Below are positions 25,167-34,174 of a DNA stretch of 64,000 bases, piece after piece. Position 1 is the first letter of the stretch; the number at the start of each line of letters is the position of its first letter. Below the pieces are notes generated by a model. It worked only from the letters and a program-made list of their open reading frames with translations, was not told where the DNA came from and made no database searches. Made by a program: the position numbers and the translations under genes. The stretch is from CAZLMW01 sp964560875 (GTDB taxonomy: Bacteria; Myxococcota_A; UBA9042), in the NCBI GenBank assembly GCA_964560875.1, contig CAZLMW010000026.1:12519-76518 (forward strand), written 5' to 3'.

Positions 25167-26147
25167 ATGAACCCCACCGACACCCCAACACCTGCCGGCC
25201 GACGCGTGCTGATCACCGGCGCCAACGGCTATGTCGGCCGCCTGGTCACCGAAGCGCTCGCCAAGAACGACGCCGGTGTCGAAGCTGTAATCGCGACCGA
25301 TATTCGACCAACGCCAAGCCACCGATACGTGGCCGGCGTCGACCATCGCGTGCTCGACATCCGCTCCGACCAGCTGGCCACGACACTCGCCGACCAGCGC
25401 ATCGACACCGTTGTCCACCTCGCGGCTGTGGTGACCCCGCCACCTGGTGACACGCGGCAATTGCAGTACGACGTCGACGTCAACGGCACGCGCAACGTCC
25501 TACAGGCGTGCGTCGACGCGGGTGTGACGCGCTTTGTCTACACCAGCAGCGGCGCCGCGTACGGCTACCACGCCGACAACAGCCCCCTGCTGGACGAAAA
25601 CGATCCCCTGCGCGGCAACGAGGTCTTCGCGTACAGCCACCACAAGCGTCTCGTCGAGCAGATGCTGGCCGACTTCCGTGCCTCACATCCCGAGCTCGAG
25701 CAGGTCATCTTCCGCGTCTCCACGGTGCTCGGGCCGTCCGTCGCCAACCAAATCACCGCGATGTTCGAGCGCCCCGTCGTCATCGGCATCGCGGGGGTCG
25801 ACACGCCGTTCTGCTTCATCTGGGACCGCGACGTCGTGGGCTGTGTGCAAGCGGCGGTGCGCGGCGGAAAACCTGGCATCTACAACCTGACAGGCGATGG
25901 CGTGATGACCTTGCGCGAGGTCGCTTCGGGCATGGGACGCCGCTACATCCCGGTCCCCGAGGCCGTATTGCGACGGTCGCTCGACGTGCTGAGCCGGCAC
26001 AACCTCACCAGCTATGGCCCCGAGCAGGTCATGTTCCTCAAGCACCGGCCGGTCATGAACAACGCCCGACTCAAACGCGAGTTCGGCTACCGGCCCCGCA
26101 AATCAAGCCGCGAGGTCTTCGCCGCCTACAGGAGCAGCCGTGTTTGA
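25167..26147 (+). CDS. NAD-dependent epimerase/dehydratase (extended SDR)
   Basis: 326 residues. The Rossmann glycine motif VLITGANGYVGRLV lies near 12-25, VVHLAAVV near 75, and the active-site Ser/Thr in FVYTSSGAAYG near 118. The YxxxK catalytic pair is YSHHK near 153. The start is the ATG at 25167, after TGGAGG; an ATG at 25155 is in frame but lacks a site. It lies 36 bases after the ThDP-enzyme gene and its end overlaps the next SDR gene by eight bases, so the three are co-expressed. Substrate class (sugar nucleotide versus ketone or hydroxyacyl) cannot be read. Confidence 0.83.
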   Translation: MNPTDTPTPAGRRVLITGANGYVGRLVTEALAKNDAGVEAVIATDIRPTPSHRYVAGVDHRVLDIRSDQLATTLADQRIDTVVHLAAVVTPPPGDTRQLQYDVDVNGTRNVLQACVDAGVTRFVYTSSGAAYGYHADNSPLLDENDPLRGNEVFAYSHHKRLVEQMLADFRASHPELEQVIFRVSTVLGPSVANQITAMFERPVVIGIAGVDTPFCFIWDRDVVGCVQAAVRGGKPGIYNLTGDGVMTLREVASGMGRRYIPVPEAVLRRSLDVLSRHNLTSYGPEQVMFLKHRPVMNNARLKREFGYRPRKSSREVFAAYRSSRV

Positions 26148-27000
26148 GGCCGTGTTTGAGCAGCTGAATTCCGTCGGCCGCGTGTTCGAATCGGTCGATC
26201 CCGTCGACGGCAAGGTCGTGGTGGTCACCGGCGGCGCTGGCGGGTTGGGGCTGCAGACGGCGCGTCAATTCGGGGCGCTCGGAGCGCGGGTTGCCATCAT
26301 CGACGTGGCGCCGGATGCGCTCGAAACAGCGGGACGCTCACTGGATGAAGCGGGCGTCACAAACCTGCTCGTCCCGTGCGATATCCGCGACGAAAAAGCG
26401 TGCAAGGCCGCCATCGACACGATCGTCGGCACCTTTGGCGACATCGACGTGCTGGTCAACAACGCCGGCATCACCCATCGCAGCCTGCTCGCGAACACAG
26501 AGGCCGAGGTGTTGCGCCGCGTGGTCGAGGTCAACCTGTTTGGCGCGATGTTCTGCACGCAAGCCGCCCTGCCCAGCCTCAAACGCACACGGGGCCGGGT
26601 CGTTGCGGTGTCCAGCGTGGCCGGATTCGCGCCGCTGATGGGCCGAACCGCTTATGCCGCGAGCAAACACGCGATGCAGGGTTTCTTCTCGTCGCTGCGA
26701 ACCGAGGTGGCGGGCGACGGGATCGGCGTGCTTGTGGTCAGCCCAGGGTTCATCAACACAGCGATGGATCGGCGCGCAAGCGGCGGCGGTGACGGCGAGT
26801 TGGGTACGAAACGTCGCAGTGTCGGTCGGCAATTGCGCCCGGAAGAGGCGGCTGAGCAGATCGTGGACGCGGTCTTGAGGCGGCGCCGAACGCTGCTCAT
26901 TACCCCGGTCGCCGTGGCGTCATTGGCCCTGTGGCGGCTGTTTCCGAGGCTGTACGAGAAGCTGATGATCCGCAGCCAGGCGCCCGAATTCGCGGTGTAG
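26140..27000 (+). CDS. Short-chain dehydrogenase/reductase with C-terminal membrane-proximal tail
   Basis: 286 residues from a GTG that overlaps the upstream stop (GTGTTTGA). The glycine motif VVVVTGGAGGLGLQTA lies near 27-42, NNAG in VLVNNAGITHRS near 106, Ser in VVAVSSVAGF near 154 and YAASK near 173. These are the classical SDR cofactor and catalytic residues (N, S, Y, K). The C-terminus (LLITPVAVASLALWRLFPRL YEKL) is hydrophobic then basic, as in lipid-acting SDRs that associate with membranes. Last gene of the TetR-controlled operon. Activity on an acyl or isoprenoid-like carbonyl substrate is inference. Confidence 0.86.
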   Translation: MFEAVFEQLNSVGRVFESVDPVDGKVVVVTGGAGGLGLQTARQFGALGARVAIIDVAPDALETAGRSLDEAGVTNLLVPCDIRDEKACKAAIDTIVGTFGDIDVLVNNAGITHRSLLANTEAEVLRRVVEVNLFGAMFCTQAALPSLKRTRGRVVAVSSVAGFAPLMGRTAYAASKHAMQGFFSSLRTEVAGDGIGVLVVSPGFINTAMDRRASGGGDGELGTKRRSVGRQLRPEEAAEQIVDAVLRRRRTLLITPVAVASLALWRLFPRLYEKLMIRSQAPEFAV

Positions 27001-27641
27001 AAGCGCCCCGGCCTCCGCGGGCTGGTCTATTCAGACGGGGTCGAGCCGAACGCGAGGCTGCGGCCGGAATGGGCGGCGCAGCTCCCCTCGCCGCAGCCGC
27101 GCCTCGAGTTTGACGCCGGTGGGTACGCACTGGTGGCGATGAAAGAGCTGCCGACCTTCGCGCGCCTGCATGGTCAACGCCGGTTCGGACGGGGCGCGGG
27201 CCAGCCCCGGCGTCACAAACCACGCCGAATAGACCGCGAACAGCCCGAATAGCGCGACGAAACAAAGCCGGTGGGTTCGTGCCGCTCGATCGCTTGCGAC
27301 GGGTACGTCGACAGCAAGCGGGGGTCGCAACAGGCGATTTGCACGGGGGACGGACACGCGATGATACCGGCATGGATGCCGCTGGATCCGGCGGCGGGCA
27401 AGGACTCGCAGGGAAGCCAGGTCGGTGGCTCGCGATGCAAACGGAACCATCGAACTTCGCGACCGGTAGCCACGGATCGAGTCGGCGCACGCTCAGATCC
27501 AGCCCAAGCCGATAAACGTCGCACCCGAGACGATCGCCACCGTCCACAGCGAGGCAACGACCGCGCCGATGTTCGTCTTCGCAGGGTTGGTATACAATCG
27601 GCGTATCAACGTTGATTCGACGGCCGACGTCGGGGGTTGCG
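27001..27641. other. Gene-poor interval with decayed fragments
   Basis: No intact gene. On the minus strand around 27300-27128 a run RLCFVALFGLFAVYSAWFV then TMQAREGRQLFHRHQCV looks like a membrane anchor followed by the start of a cytochrome-c domain, cut exactly where CxxCH should be completed. Around 27590-27493 a second minus-strand run (NIGAVVASLWTVAIVSGATF) looks like a terminal membrane helix. Both may be pieces of a lost respiratory protein. A 39-bp duplicate of the ligase gene tail is at 27027-27065. TATACAAT at 27590-27597 could serve as the -10 box of the next gene. Confidence 0.4.
27027..27065. repeat. 39-bp duplicate of the 3' end of the ligase-like gene
   Basis: Identical at 37 of 39 positions to 32657-32695, including the stop codon. 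Read on the minus strand both encode GRSLAFGSTPS(K/E) and TAG. Upstream of it no ligase-like sequence remains. Confidence 0.8.
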
Positions 27642-28448
27642 GTGCAGCACGGTTGCGATGCCTTTGTATGCGACAGACGGATCGTCTGGACACTTGGCCT
27701 TGTGACGGCGGTGCTCGCGGCCGGCTGCAGCAAGCCCGCGCCGGTTCGCGCCGATCCGCAAGCGGTCGCGGCCAGCAGTGGCCATTCGTCCGGTGGCCTC
27801 CCGGCAGCGCAGCCGCGCAAGGTTAGGCGCCCCGGGGCGAGACGTCCGTCGATAGCGCCCCACCGGGACTCATCACCCGCGCCCAGTTGGCTCGCGAGCG
27901 TTCGAGCCGACGCCGCATTCGTGGGCGCTGTCGAGGTGCTCCGGCTGAAATCCCGCGACGGGACCATTGGAAGCCGTAAGAACCGCGTCATCTGGACCGA
28001 CGCGTTGGTCAGGCCGTGGCAGGTGATCCGGGATCAGCGTCAGGCCGCACCGTCGACTTTCAATATCGTCTTGCTCGGCGGCAAGATCGGTGACCGCACG
28101 TTTGCCACCAGCCACGCGCCGCGATTCGCCGTGGGAGACCGGTTGGTCGTCGCCGTGAAGCTGACAGACCGGGGCCTGCGACTCGTCGGCGGCCGCGGTG
28201 GCTTTATTCGGGTCGTCGACGGTCGGCCGGTCACCGCAGACGGGTTGGCGGTGGTCGGGTTGAGCGAACACGGCTGGCAGGGGCGACGGCCGCCACGGGA
28301 TGAGCCGCCGGTCCTGGTCGAGGCCAACGGCGACTCGCTGCCGGTCCGACGGGTTGAACCGAACGTCGCCGATAGCAACCCAGATTGGACCTTGCAGCGC
28401 GCGCTTGAGGCTCTGACCGACGCCATAGCGAGGCCCGCGCCGCCATGA
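27642..28448 (+). CDS. Lipoprotein of unknown function, coupled to the metalloprotease gene
   Basis: 268 residues from a GTG. The lipobox is VTAVLAAGC with the lipidated Cys near 29. A Ser/Pro/Arg-rich linker (about 35-85) is followed by a compact beta-rich domain (ADAAFVGAVEVLRLKSRDGT ... FAVGDRLVVAVKLTDRGLRL ... GGFIRVVDGRPVTADGLAVV). This reads like a secreted OB-like/tissue-inhibitor-type beta domain, but without its N-terminal Cys pattern, so no family is claimed. Its stop overlaps the ATG of the metzincin-like gene (ATGA), so the two are co-translated; a chaperone or inhibitor role for the protease is a testable guess. Confidence 0.65.
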   Translation: MQHGCDAFVCDRRIVWTLGLVTAVLAAGCSKPAPVRADPQAVAASSGHSSGGLPAAQPRKVRRPGARRPSIAPHRDSSPAPSWLASVRADAAFVGAVEVLRLKSRDGTIGSRKNRVIWTDALVRPWQVIRDQRQAAPSTFNIVLLGGKIGDRTFATSHAPRFAVGDRLVVAVKLTDRGLRLVGGRGGFIRVVDGRPVTADGLAVVGLSEHGWQGRRPPRDEPPVLVEANGDSLPVRRVEPNVADSNPDWTLQRALEALTDAIARPAPP

Positions 28449-30430
28449 TCGTCGCCACCCGTCGCCGCCCAACTGCGCTGGTCGTGGCGTGCAGCGCGAT
28501 CGTGCTGTTCAACGCCACCGGCTGGAAGGTGATGGAGTGCGACAGCGACGCCAAGAAGGTGGATACATTTCCGGGCGGCAATACGTGGCCGCTGGTCTTT
28601 CACAAGAACATGGCGAAGGGCAGCGCCGACCAGAAGACGGTGCTCACGGCGGCCCAGATGTGGAACGACATCTACGGCGCCACCGACGAGCTGAAGAAGG
28701 TCGCAGACGGCCACGGGAGCTGCGTCGACGCGAAAGGCAAGCGCGGTGTTGTCGCTTGGGATAAGGGCGCCTGCTACGAGTGGAAGAAGAAAAACACGGT
28801 TGGCGTGGTGGTGTCGTGGACCAAGAAGTGCCAGATCACGCAGATCGGCGTGTACTTCAACGCGGCATTCAAATGGTGGCCAGGCGAGCTGCTCGACACA
28901 GCCCTGCATGAGTTCGGCCACTACCAGCGCTACGCCCACAACTGGCACCAGCTGAGCGTCATGGGCTACCGGAAAAATGGGCCGCCGATGGCCTTCCTGA
29001 CCGGCCACGACCACGGCTACCTCCGCACCGTCTACAAATCCGGCAAAAGCGCCAAGAAACCGGCCTTGCACGCTCATCGCTACGTGCTGCTCGACAAGAT
29101 CATCGCTGACGAGGAGTCCTTCGGATACGCCAAATGGCCGACCTGCACCGGCAACTGCAACGACCTGGTCAAAGGCGACGTCATCGCCGCCATCGCCACC
29201 GTCGGCAACGCGGGAGACGTCGCCGCCAAGCCGTTTGATGTTCGCATGACGCTGGGTGGCGCGACGATCGGCAGTTGGACGTTCAAGAAGGGAATGCCGG
29301 CCCACAGCGAGCACACGTTCGAGTACAAGGGCACGATTCCGACGGGCATCGCGGCCGGCAAGCACACGCTGCGGCTGCGGGTTGATCCCGATGACAAGAT
29401 CGCCGAGCAGGGCGGACCGATCGCCTCACAGACCGTCGAATGGAAGTCCTTCTATCTGGCGGCCCCGTCCGGGTGGATCGGCTGTCCGAAGTCCGACTAC
29501 GCGGATGGCAAAGTCTGTCATTGCGGCTGCGGTGCGGCTGATCCCGACTGCGCCACCTGGGCCAATCCGGTGAACGGCTGCGGCGACAAGGGCGCGTGCT
29601 ACAAGGTCAAATGCCCGCTCGGGGCCTGTGAGTACCTGCAGGTGAAGGCGCCTTGCGACGACGGGCTCGCCTGCACGCTCAACGACCTGTGTGACAGCGG
29701 TTCATGCCAGGGCGATTCCCGCGACTGCAGCGCCTACGGATCGGATTGCATGGCCGGGGTGTGCGAAGAGCCGGACGGTGCGTGCCGATCCAAGCCGGCG
29801 AATCACAACAAAGCGTGCGACGACGGCGCCGCGTGCACCCAAGACGACCGCTGCTCCCTGGCCGGCGAATGCGAAGGCCAAAAGCGCGACTGCACCAAGT
29901 TCGACGCCGCGTGCAAGGCCGGTGCCTGCGATGAGAAGCTCGGCACGTGCCAGCAAATCGGGTCCAACGACGGCGGCAGCTGTGACGACGGTGACCCCTG
30001 CACGGATCACGACGCGTGCTCGAACGGTTCGTGCGAGGGAAAACCGCGCTGTGACGCGCTCAACGAACCCTGCAAGGCGGGGCGGTGCGATCACGCTACT
30101 GGCGGTTGCAGTTTGGTGCCGTTCAAGGACGGAACCATCTGCGACGACGACCAACCTTGCACCAGCAGTGGCGTGTGCGCGGCTGGCAGCTGTGAGGGGC
30201 TGAATCCGACGTGCGGCGATCCTGGCGCAGGGACGTCTTCGTTGTCGACATCGCAGGGCTCTCGCGGGGTCTTCGGTGGGTGCTCGAGCCAGCGTATGGG
30301 GCAACAGGGAGACGGCCTGCTCGTCGTGGTGCTGGCGCTGCTGACGTTGTGGTTTCGGCGCCGGCCAGTTTGCTTGGCGTCCATCGCTCAGTCAGCGACT
30401 TCCAATCGGGCCTCGGGCCGAGTTCGCTGA
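28445..30430 (+). CDS. Metzincin-like secreted metalloprotease with Cys-rich repeats and MYXO-CTERM-like tail
   Basis: 661 residues. Residues 1-25 are a signal sequence. The protease-like domain, about 30-230, contains HEFGHYQRYAH (about 154-164), which matches HExxHxxxxxH zinc-binding spacing, followed by SVMGYR like a Met-turn. Residues 235-335 look like a CARDB/Ig-like adhesion domain (GDVIAAIATVGNAGDVAAKP). Residues 340-605 hold Cys units of the CDDGxxCTxxDxC type. The C-terminus has GCSS, a membrane helix (GLLVVVLALLTLWF) and RRRP, the layout of MYXO-CTERM sorting signals in Myxococcota. About 20 extra residues follow the Arg cluster, including the 31-bp repeat 30383-30413, so the original end may have been altered. 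The Gly usual in HExxHxxGxxH is replaced by Arg here; activity is likely but unproven. Confidence 0.82.
   Translation: MIVATRRRPTALVVACSAIVLFNATGWKVMECDSDAKKVDTFPGGNTWPLVFHKNMAKGSADQKTVLTAAQMWNDIYGATDELKKVADGHGSCVDAKGKRGVVAWDKGACYEWKKKNTVGVVVSWTKKCQITQIGVYFNAAFKWWPGELLDTALHEFGHYQRYAHNWHQLSVMGYRKNGPPMAFLTGHDHGYLRTVYKSGKSAKKPALHAHRYVLLDKIIADEESFGYAKWPTCTGNCNDLVKGDVIAAIATVGNAGDVAAKPFDVRMTLGGATIGSWTFKKGMPAHSEHTFEYKGTIPTGIAAGKHTLRLRVDPDDKIAEQGGPIASQTVEWKSFYLAAPSGWIGCPKSDYADGKVCHCGCGAADPDCATWANPVNGCGDKGACYKVKCPLGACEYLQVKAPCDDGLACTLNDLCDSGSCQGDSRDCSAYGSDCMAGVCEEPDGACRSKPANHNKACDDGAACTQDDRCSLAGECEGQKRDCTKFDAACKAGACDEKLGTCQQIGSNDGGSCDDGDPCTDHDACSNGSCEGKPRCDALNEPCKAGRCDHATGGCSLVPFKDGTICDDDQPCTSSGVCAAGSCEGLNPTCGDPGAGTSSLSTSQGSRGVFGGCSSQRMGQQGDGLLVVVLALLTLWFRRRPVCLASIAQSATSNRASGRVR
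30383..30413. repeat. 31-bp repeat shared (inverted) with 63953-63983
   Basis: ATCGCTCAGTCAGCGACTTC and the following 11 bases are identical to the reverse complement of 63953-63983. Here it encodes the end of the metalloprotease (IAQSATSNRA); there the same peptide lies in the partial antitoxin frame. Confidence 0.85.
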
Positions 30431-30507
30431 ACGGGAGCAGGTACAAATCACGAGATGAACGCAAGAATCCAGCGTGCCGGATTTCTGCACGGCCTCACTA
30501 TTTGTTG

Positions 30508-31656
30508 TCACGAGGCGGACAGACTCTCGTCTCCGTCGTGGACGAAGTGGGTTTGCTCCCGAACGCGGGCCCATCGTTCGAAGAGAGTGCGCTCGAAGTC
30601 GTCAGCGCGCTGCAGCCGTGTCATCAACAGGTCGAACAGGCCCATGTATCGGCGGCACCAGCTCGAATCGGCCATGCGACCGTGGATCGACCCCTGCTCG
30701 ACGTAGTTGTGGACGGGGCACACTCCGCACCACGGCTTGTAGACGCAGGTTGCACAGTGCGGGACGCCGTCGAGCGTCGACGCCAGGACCATGGCCCCGA
30801 CGGTCTTGTGGGTCACCAGGTCGCGATATGAAGCCTGCCCGACGTCGCCGAGCGCGAAACAGTCATCGTCGGCGCGGTCGACCATGCGGCCTTCGTCGCA
30901 GGTGAAGACGCGGCCATCGTAGTTGTAGGCGAGCTGCCCGATACCCGCGCCACAAGGGCTGCGCAGGTCGAGGAAGTTTGGCTCGTGGTGGCCGAGCACC
31001 TTGGCGAAGATCATAGCGGCGTTGCGCTCGACAAAGTCGCGTCCCTCGCGGTTGAGGCTGACAACGCGGTCGAGGGCTTCGTCGTAGAACGCGAGAAATT
31101 CGTCGCTCGTGTAGCCCAACTTGCGGCGCGTCGTGGCGGCGAACCCGAGCGGATCGAGCGCGCGTAGGAAAACCGCGTTGCAGCCGACAGCGGCGAAGTG
31201 ATCGATCAGCTCGGTAGCGCGGCGAAGGGAGAGCCGCGTGACGGTCGGTAGAGCTTCCACGCGGTATTGGTGTGGATCGAGGCCGAGCGCGCGGTAGGCG
31301 GCATTGATGCGAGCCATCCAGCCGACGGTGAGCTCGTGGGACGCGCCGCCGCTGAAATGGCGCACCTGGTCGTGGATATCGGCGGGGCCGTCGAGGGAGG
31401 TGCACATTTGCACGCGGCGGTCGACCAGGTAGTCGAGCTTTTCGTCGTCCATCAGGCTGAGGTTGGTCACCAGCGCGAAGCTCAGCTGCTTGCCGGCGAG
31501 GGCGTTTTTCTGGAGCGCGTACTCGATGATGTGTTGCACCACGGGCCAGTTCACGAGGGGTTCGCCGCCCTGGAATTCGATGATGAGACCGGGCGACGTC
31601 GTCTCGAAAGCGATGTCCACGCTGGTCCTCTCAATGTGCGATGCAAATCTGGTCAA
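30508..31656 (-). pseudogene. 5'-truncated HxsB-like radical SAM/SPASM maturase
   Basis: 382 codons. IIEFQGGEPLVNWPVV, FALVTNLSLMDDEKLDYL, QMCTSLDGPADIHDQVRHF and the C-terminal SPASM-type cysteine region (CGAGIGQLAYNYDGRVFTCD ... CATCVYKPWCGVCPVHNY) match the HxsB family of His-Xaa-Ser peptide maturases. The essential N-terminal CxxxCxxC that binds the SAM [4Fe-4S] cluster is absent. Family sequence starts abruptly at about 31650 and the preceding 280 bases contain no CxxxCxxC in any frame. The apparent start is a TTG. No HxsC, HxsD or His-Xaa-Ser peptide gene is nearby. Without the cluster it cannot be an active radical SAM enzyme, so I call it a truncated gene. Confidence 0.72.
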
Positions 31657-31940
31657 GGGATCGCCACAAAGCCAGGCACGGACGAGGCGCTTTCTTCGGC
31701 TCTGCCACGCACGTCACGGCCAGGGCTGCTGCTCCCGGGTTCGGCACGGCTACGTCTATCGCCTGGATGCGGCAGACGGGTGGGGCCATTCTTCGTGTGT
31801 TCTACACGCCCGGGTTTGTTACGCGGTATTTGGTCGAGACAACCGCGTGCGTTCGACTGGCGATCGGGCAAGCTGGCGTGGCCGGTGGCAAGCGAAGACA
31901 GGCTCCAAGGTGGTCCCGGCCGGGTGCGGTCGGCACGAGG
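31657..31940. other. Intergenic stretch, no feature recognised
   Basis: 284 bases between the broken end of the radical SAM gene and the VapC stop codon. No HxsB N-terminus, no other conserved frame and no obvious repeat is visible. Confidence 0.5.
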
Positions 31941-32351
31941 TCAGGCGCGTCGCAGCAACCGCAAAGTCGACGCGTCGTTGCCTGCAATGCGCTCAAAGTC
32001 CATGTCGGCGGTCAGCAGCAGCGCGTCACCCTCCGCACATACAACCGCGATCACGCAGTCGATTGTGGAGCGGATCGTCACGCCGTTGCGGCGCAGGTGC
32101 GAGAACAGATCGGCCGCCGCGACGTAGGTGTGAGGCTCAACGGGCGTCAACCAGGTCATGTCCGCGTACTGCGCAGAGAGCCGCCGCCGCACCTTGCCGG
32201 GACGGAGGCCTTGCAACACTTCCGCAACAACCACGCCGCATGTGACGATGTCGTGTTCGTCCGCCACGAGCCTTGCGAGCGCCTCGGTCTGCCACGTCTG
32301 CGCGCCGTTGATGAAGTCAGCCCACACCGACGTGTCCACAAGGACCCTCAC
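31941..32351 (-). CDS. vapC: VapC-type PIN toxin
   Basis: 136 residues. The acidic PIN residues are in MRVLVDTSVWADF (Asp 6), VVVAEVLQGL (Glu near 44), STIDCVIAVV (Asp near 98) and TADMDFERIA (Asp near 116-118). DTSVW at the N-terminus and length are typical VapC. The gene starts inside the last four bases of the VapB gene. Predicted single-strand RNase restrained by the upstream antitoxin. Confidence 0.9.
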   Translation of the reverse strand: MRVLVDTSVWADFINGAQTWQTEALARLVADEHDIVTCGVVVAEVLQGLRPGKVRRRLSAQYADMTWLTPVEPHTYVAAADLFSHLRRNGVTIRSTIDCVIAVVCAEGDALLLTADMDFERIAGNDASTLRLLRRA

Positions 32352-32560
32352 GGCGACTCCTCCTCGCTGTGCCGTTGACGCAACGCGTCGACATCGCCTT
32401 CCCAGCCGCCGACCCCGCGCAGCTCAAGCAGCTCTTTGCGACGCTCCCACCTGGCGTATCGGCGCAGCGCCTCGTTGATCACGGCTGTTTTCGTGGCCCC
32501 CGGAGAGACGGCCATCGCCTTGCGGAGCGCTTCGTCGTCGATGTTGAGGGTGGTGCGCAT
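32348..32560 (-). CDS. vapB: VapB-type antitoxin
   Basis: 70 residues. MRTTLNIDDEALRKAMAVSP then GATKTAVINEALRRYARWER is the beta-strand plus helix-turn-helix of the ribbon-helix-helix VapB family. The acidic C-terminus (EGDVDALRQRHSEEESP) is the toxin-binding part. AGGAG lies eight bases before the ATG. A sigma-70-type promoter (TTGCGC, 17 bases, TACGAT) lies at 32622-32594 on the same strand. Confidence 0.9.
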   Translation of the reverse strand: MRTTLNIDDEALRKAMAVSPGATKTAVINEALRRYARWERRKELLELRGVGGWEGDVDALRQRHSEEESP

Positions 32561-32593
32561 TGTCTGCTCCTTTGATGCAGATGATGTGTACAG

Positions 32594-32622
32594 ATCGTAT
32601 GTATCTGGCCAGTTTCGCGCAA
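32594..32622 (-). promoter_or_regulatory. Promoter of the vapBC pair
   Basis: On the minus strand TTGCGC (32622-32617) and TACGAT (32599-32594) are separated by 17 bases, 34 bases upstream of the vapB ATG. The bases around the -10 (ATACATACGATCTGTAC) are loosely dyad-like, as expected for VapB autoregulation. Confidence 0.55.
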
Positions 32623-32656
32623 CTGTACGGTGTGTGTGAGGCGACGCTGCGCCGGC

Positions 32657-34174
32657 CTATTTTGACGGGGTCGAGCCGAACGCGAGGCTGCGGCCCTCGA
32701 TCTCTTCCCATCCGCGGGTGAGCTTGCCGTCTTTGAGCACCTTCTTGGCCTTCAAGACAGCGTCAAACTGCCGCTGGGCGTCGGCTTCGGTCGGTGCGCA
32801 ACGAACCGTGCGCTGCAAAGGCGTCTTTCGCGTCGGGCTGTAGTCGGTGTAGTGCACGACGTACGCAGGGTAGCGCGGGTCGATGTGCTCTTTGTTGGTG
32901 CGCCACGCCATGATTTTGCGCACGGCGAGCACGTTCTTGGCGAACTTGGTGAAAACGCGGCGGGCGAGGACCGTGCTGGACGGCAAATCGGCGACTTCGG
33001 CGGTCGCTTCCAGCTCGGTGACAAAGCAGCGGTCGAGCACCTGGGCCATGCGCAGGTCGGTGGGATCGACGCGCTTGTCGTCGCGGAATCCTTCGAAGAT
33101 CGGGTGGTAGATGGCGACGCCGGGCATGCGGCTGAGCGGGGTCCAGGTCTCGCCTTCAAAGCGCAGGACCATGCGCTTGACGGAGGCCCCGCGCGGGTCG
33201 CTGGACTGCACGTCGTTGATGCGAAATTGCACGACCAGCTCGGGCCGCACCATGCGGTACAGGGCGCCGTCTCGGCTGGCGTGGCGGTAGGCGGATTCGG
33301 CCCTTAGCGGGGCGACGCGGCGGAGGATCTCGCGGCGGTTTTCCTCGTCGCCCATGTTCCCGACCGAGCCGATGATTTGAAAGCTGCCGTCCTCGCGCAT
33401 AAGGGCCATGAGCAGCGAGCGCGCCTGGTCGGGATCTTCGGCCTTGTTGGTGTAGCCGATGACGGCGGCGTCGATGTGGATGACCGGCTTGACCTTGCCG
33501 ATCTTGCCGCTGAAGGCCCGCACCACGAGCCCTTCGGCGCGACCGCCCGCGACGTGTTCGGCGTATTGCTTGGACACCGCTTCGACGCTGCCGAGCTCTT
33601 CGGTGGCCACGGCGCGCAGGCGTTTGCCGCCGTCGGTCAGGCGCTTGAGCACATCGAGGCGCGCGGGATAGCCGGCCAAAGGCGCGACGGCCTCGGAATC
33701 GCCGCCCCACACGAGGTCGAACGCCGTGAACGCGACACGTTTGACCTCGGCGTCGGTCTCGCCGGACAGGGCGGTGGCCAAACCGGCACTGCGCACCCGA
33801 CCGGACTTGGGAACGGCCCACAGCTCGCCCGCGATGACCGTGCGGCCGACAGCGCGGGGGGCGACGTTCTTGCGGGCTTCATCCAGCACCGGGATCGCGC
33901 CGTAGATCACGCGACCGCGCGGGTTGACGAGGATCGCTTCGCCGGCTTCGAGCACGAGATACCAGAGCTGGCCATCGATCTTGGGCGACACCCACGCCGG
34001 CCCGGGGGGAAGCCAGTGCGGCAGCTCATCGACGGCCAGGGACGTGTACGACGACGCCACGGTGCGCTTGTAGTTGGCGACGGTGCGGGCCAACTCGGCG
34101 TCGGTCACGCAGTTGAGCGACGTGCGAAAGCCTTTGCCAAGCGGCTTGGCACTGTCGGTGCGGTACACGTTCAT
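32657..34174 (-). CDS. KxDG nucleotidyltransferase, ATP-dependent DNA ligase-like
   Basis: 505 residues. The adenylation motif is SPKIDGQLWYLV (KxDG, Lys near 65). VIAGELWAV near 114 is like motif III and FTAFDLVWGG near 150 like motif IIIa. AEGLVVRAF near 216 is motif IV, and KVKPVIHIDAAVIGY near 228-240 is motif V. This is the full order of the covalent nucleotidyltransferase superfamily. The C-terminal half (about 250-505) is not a standard OB-fold I recognise. It contains LVVQFRINDVQSSDPRGASV, MAWRTNKEHIDPRYPAYVVHY and a basic tail. It lacks the DNA-binding N-terminal domain of LigB/LigC ligases. It overlaps the upstream gene by four bases (ATGA) and closes a three-gene operon. I infer a role in DNA or RNA end joining or repair. 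Confidence 0.72.
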   Translation of the reverse strand: MNVYRTDSAKPLGKGFRTSLNCVTDAELARTVANYKRTVASSYTSLAVDELPHWLPPGPAWVSPKIDGQLWYLVLEAGEAILVNPRGRVIYGAIPVLDEARKNVAPRAVGRTVIAGELWAVPKSGRVRSAGLATALSGETDAEVKRVAFTAFDLVWGGDSEAVAPLAGYPARLDVLKRLTDGGKRLRAVATEELGSVEAVSKQYAEHVAGGRAEGLVVRAFSGKIGKVKPVIHIDAAVIGYTNKAEDPDQARSLLMALMREDGSFQIIGSVGNMGDEENRREILRRVAPLRAESAYRHASRDGALYRMVRPELVVQFRINDVQSSDPRGASVKRMVLRFEGETWTPLSRMPGVAIYHPIFEGFRDDKRVDPTDLRMAQVLDRCFVTELEATAEVADLPSSTVLARRVFTKFAKNVLAVRKIMAWRTNKEHIDPRYPAYVVHYTDYSPTRKTPLQRTVRCAPTEADAQRQFDAVLKAKKVLKDGKLTRGWEEIEGRSLAFGSTPSK

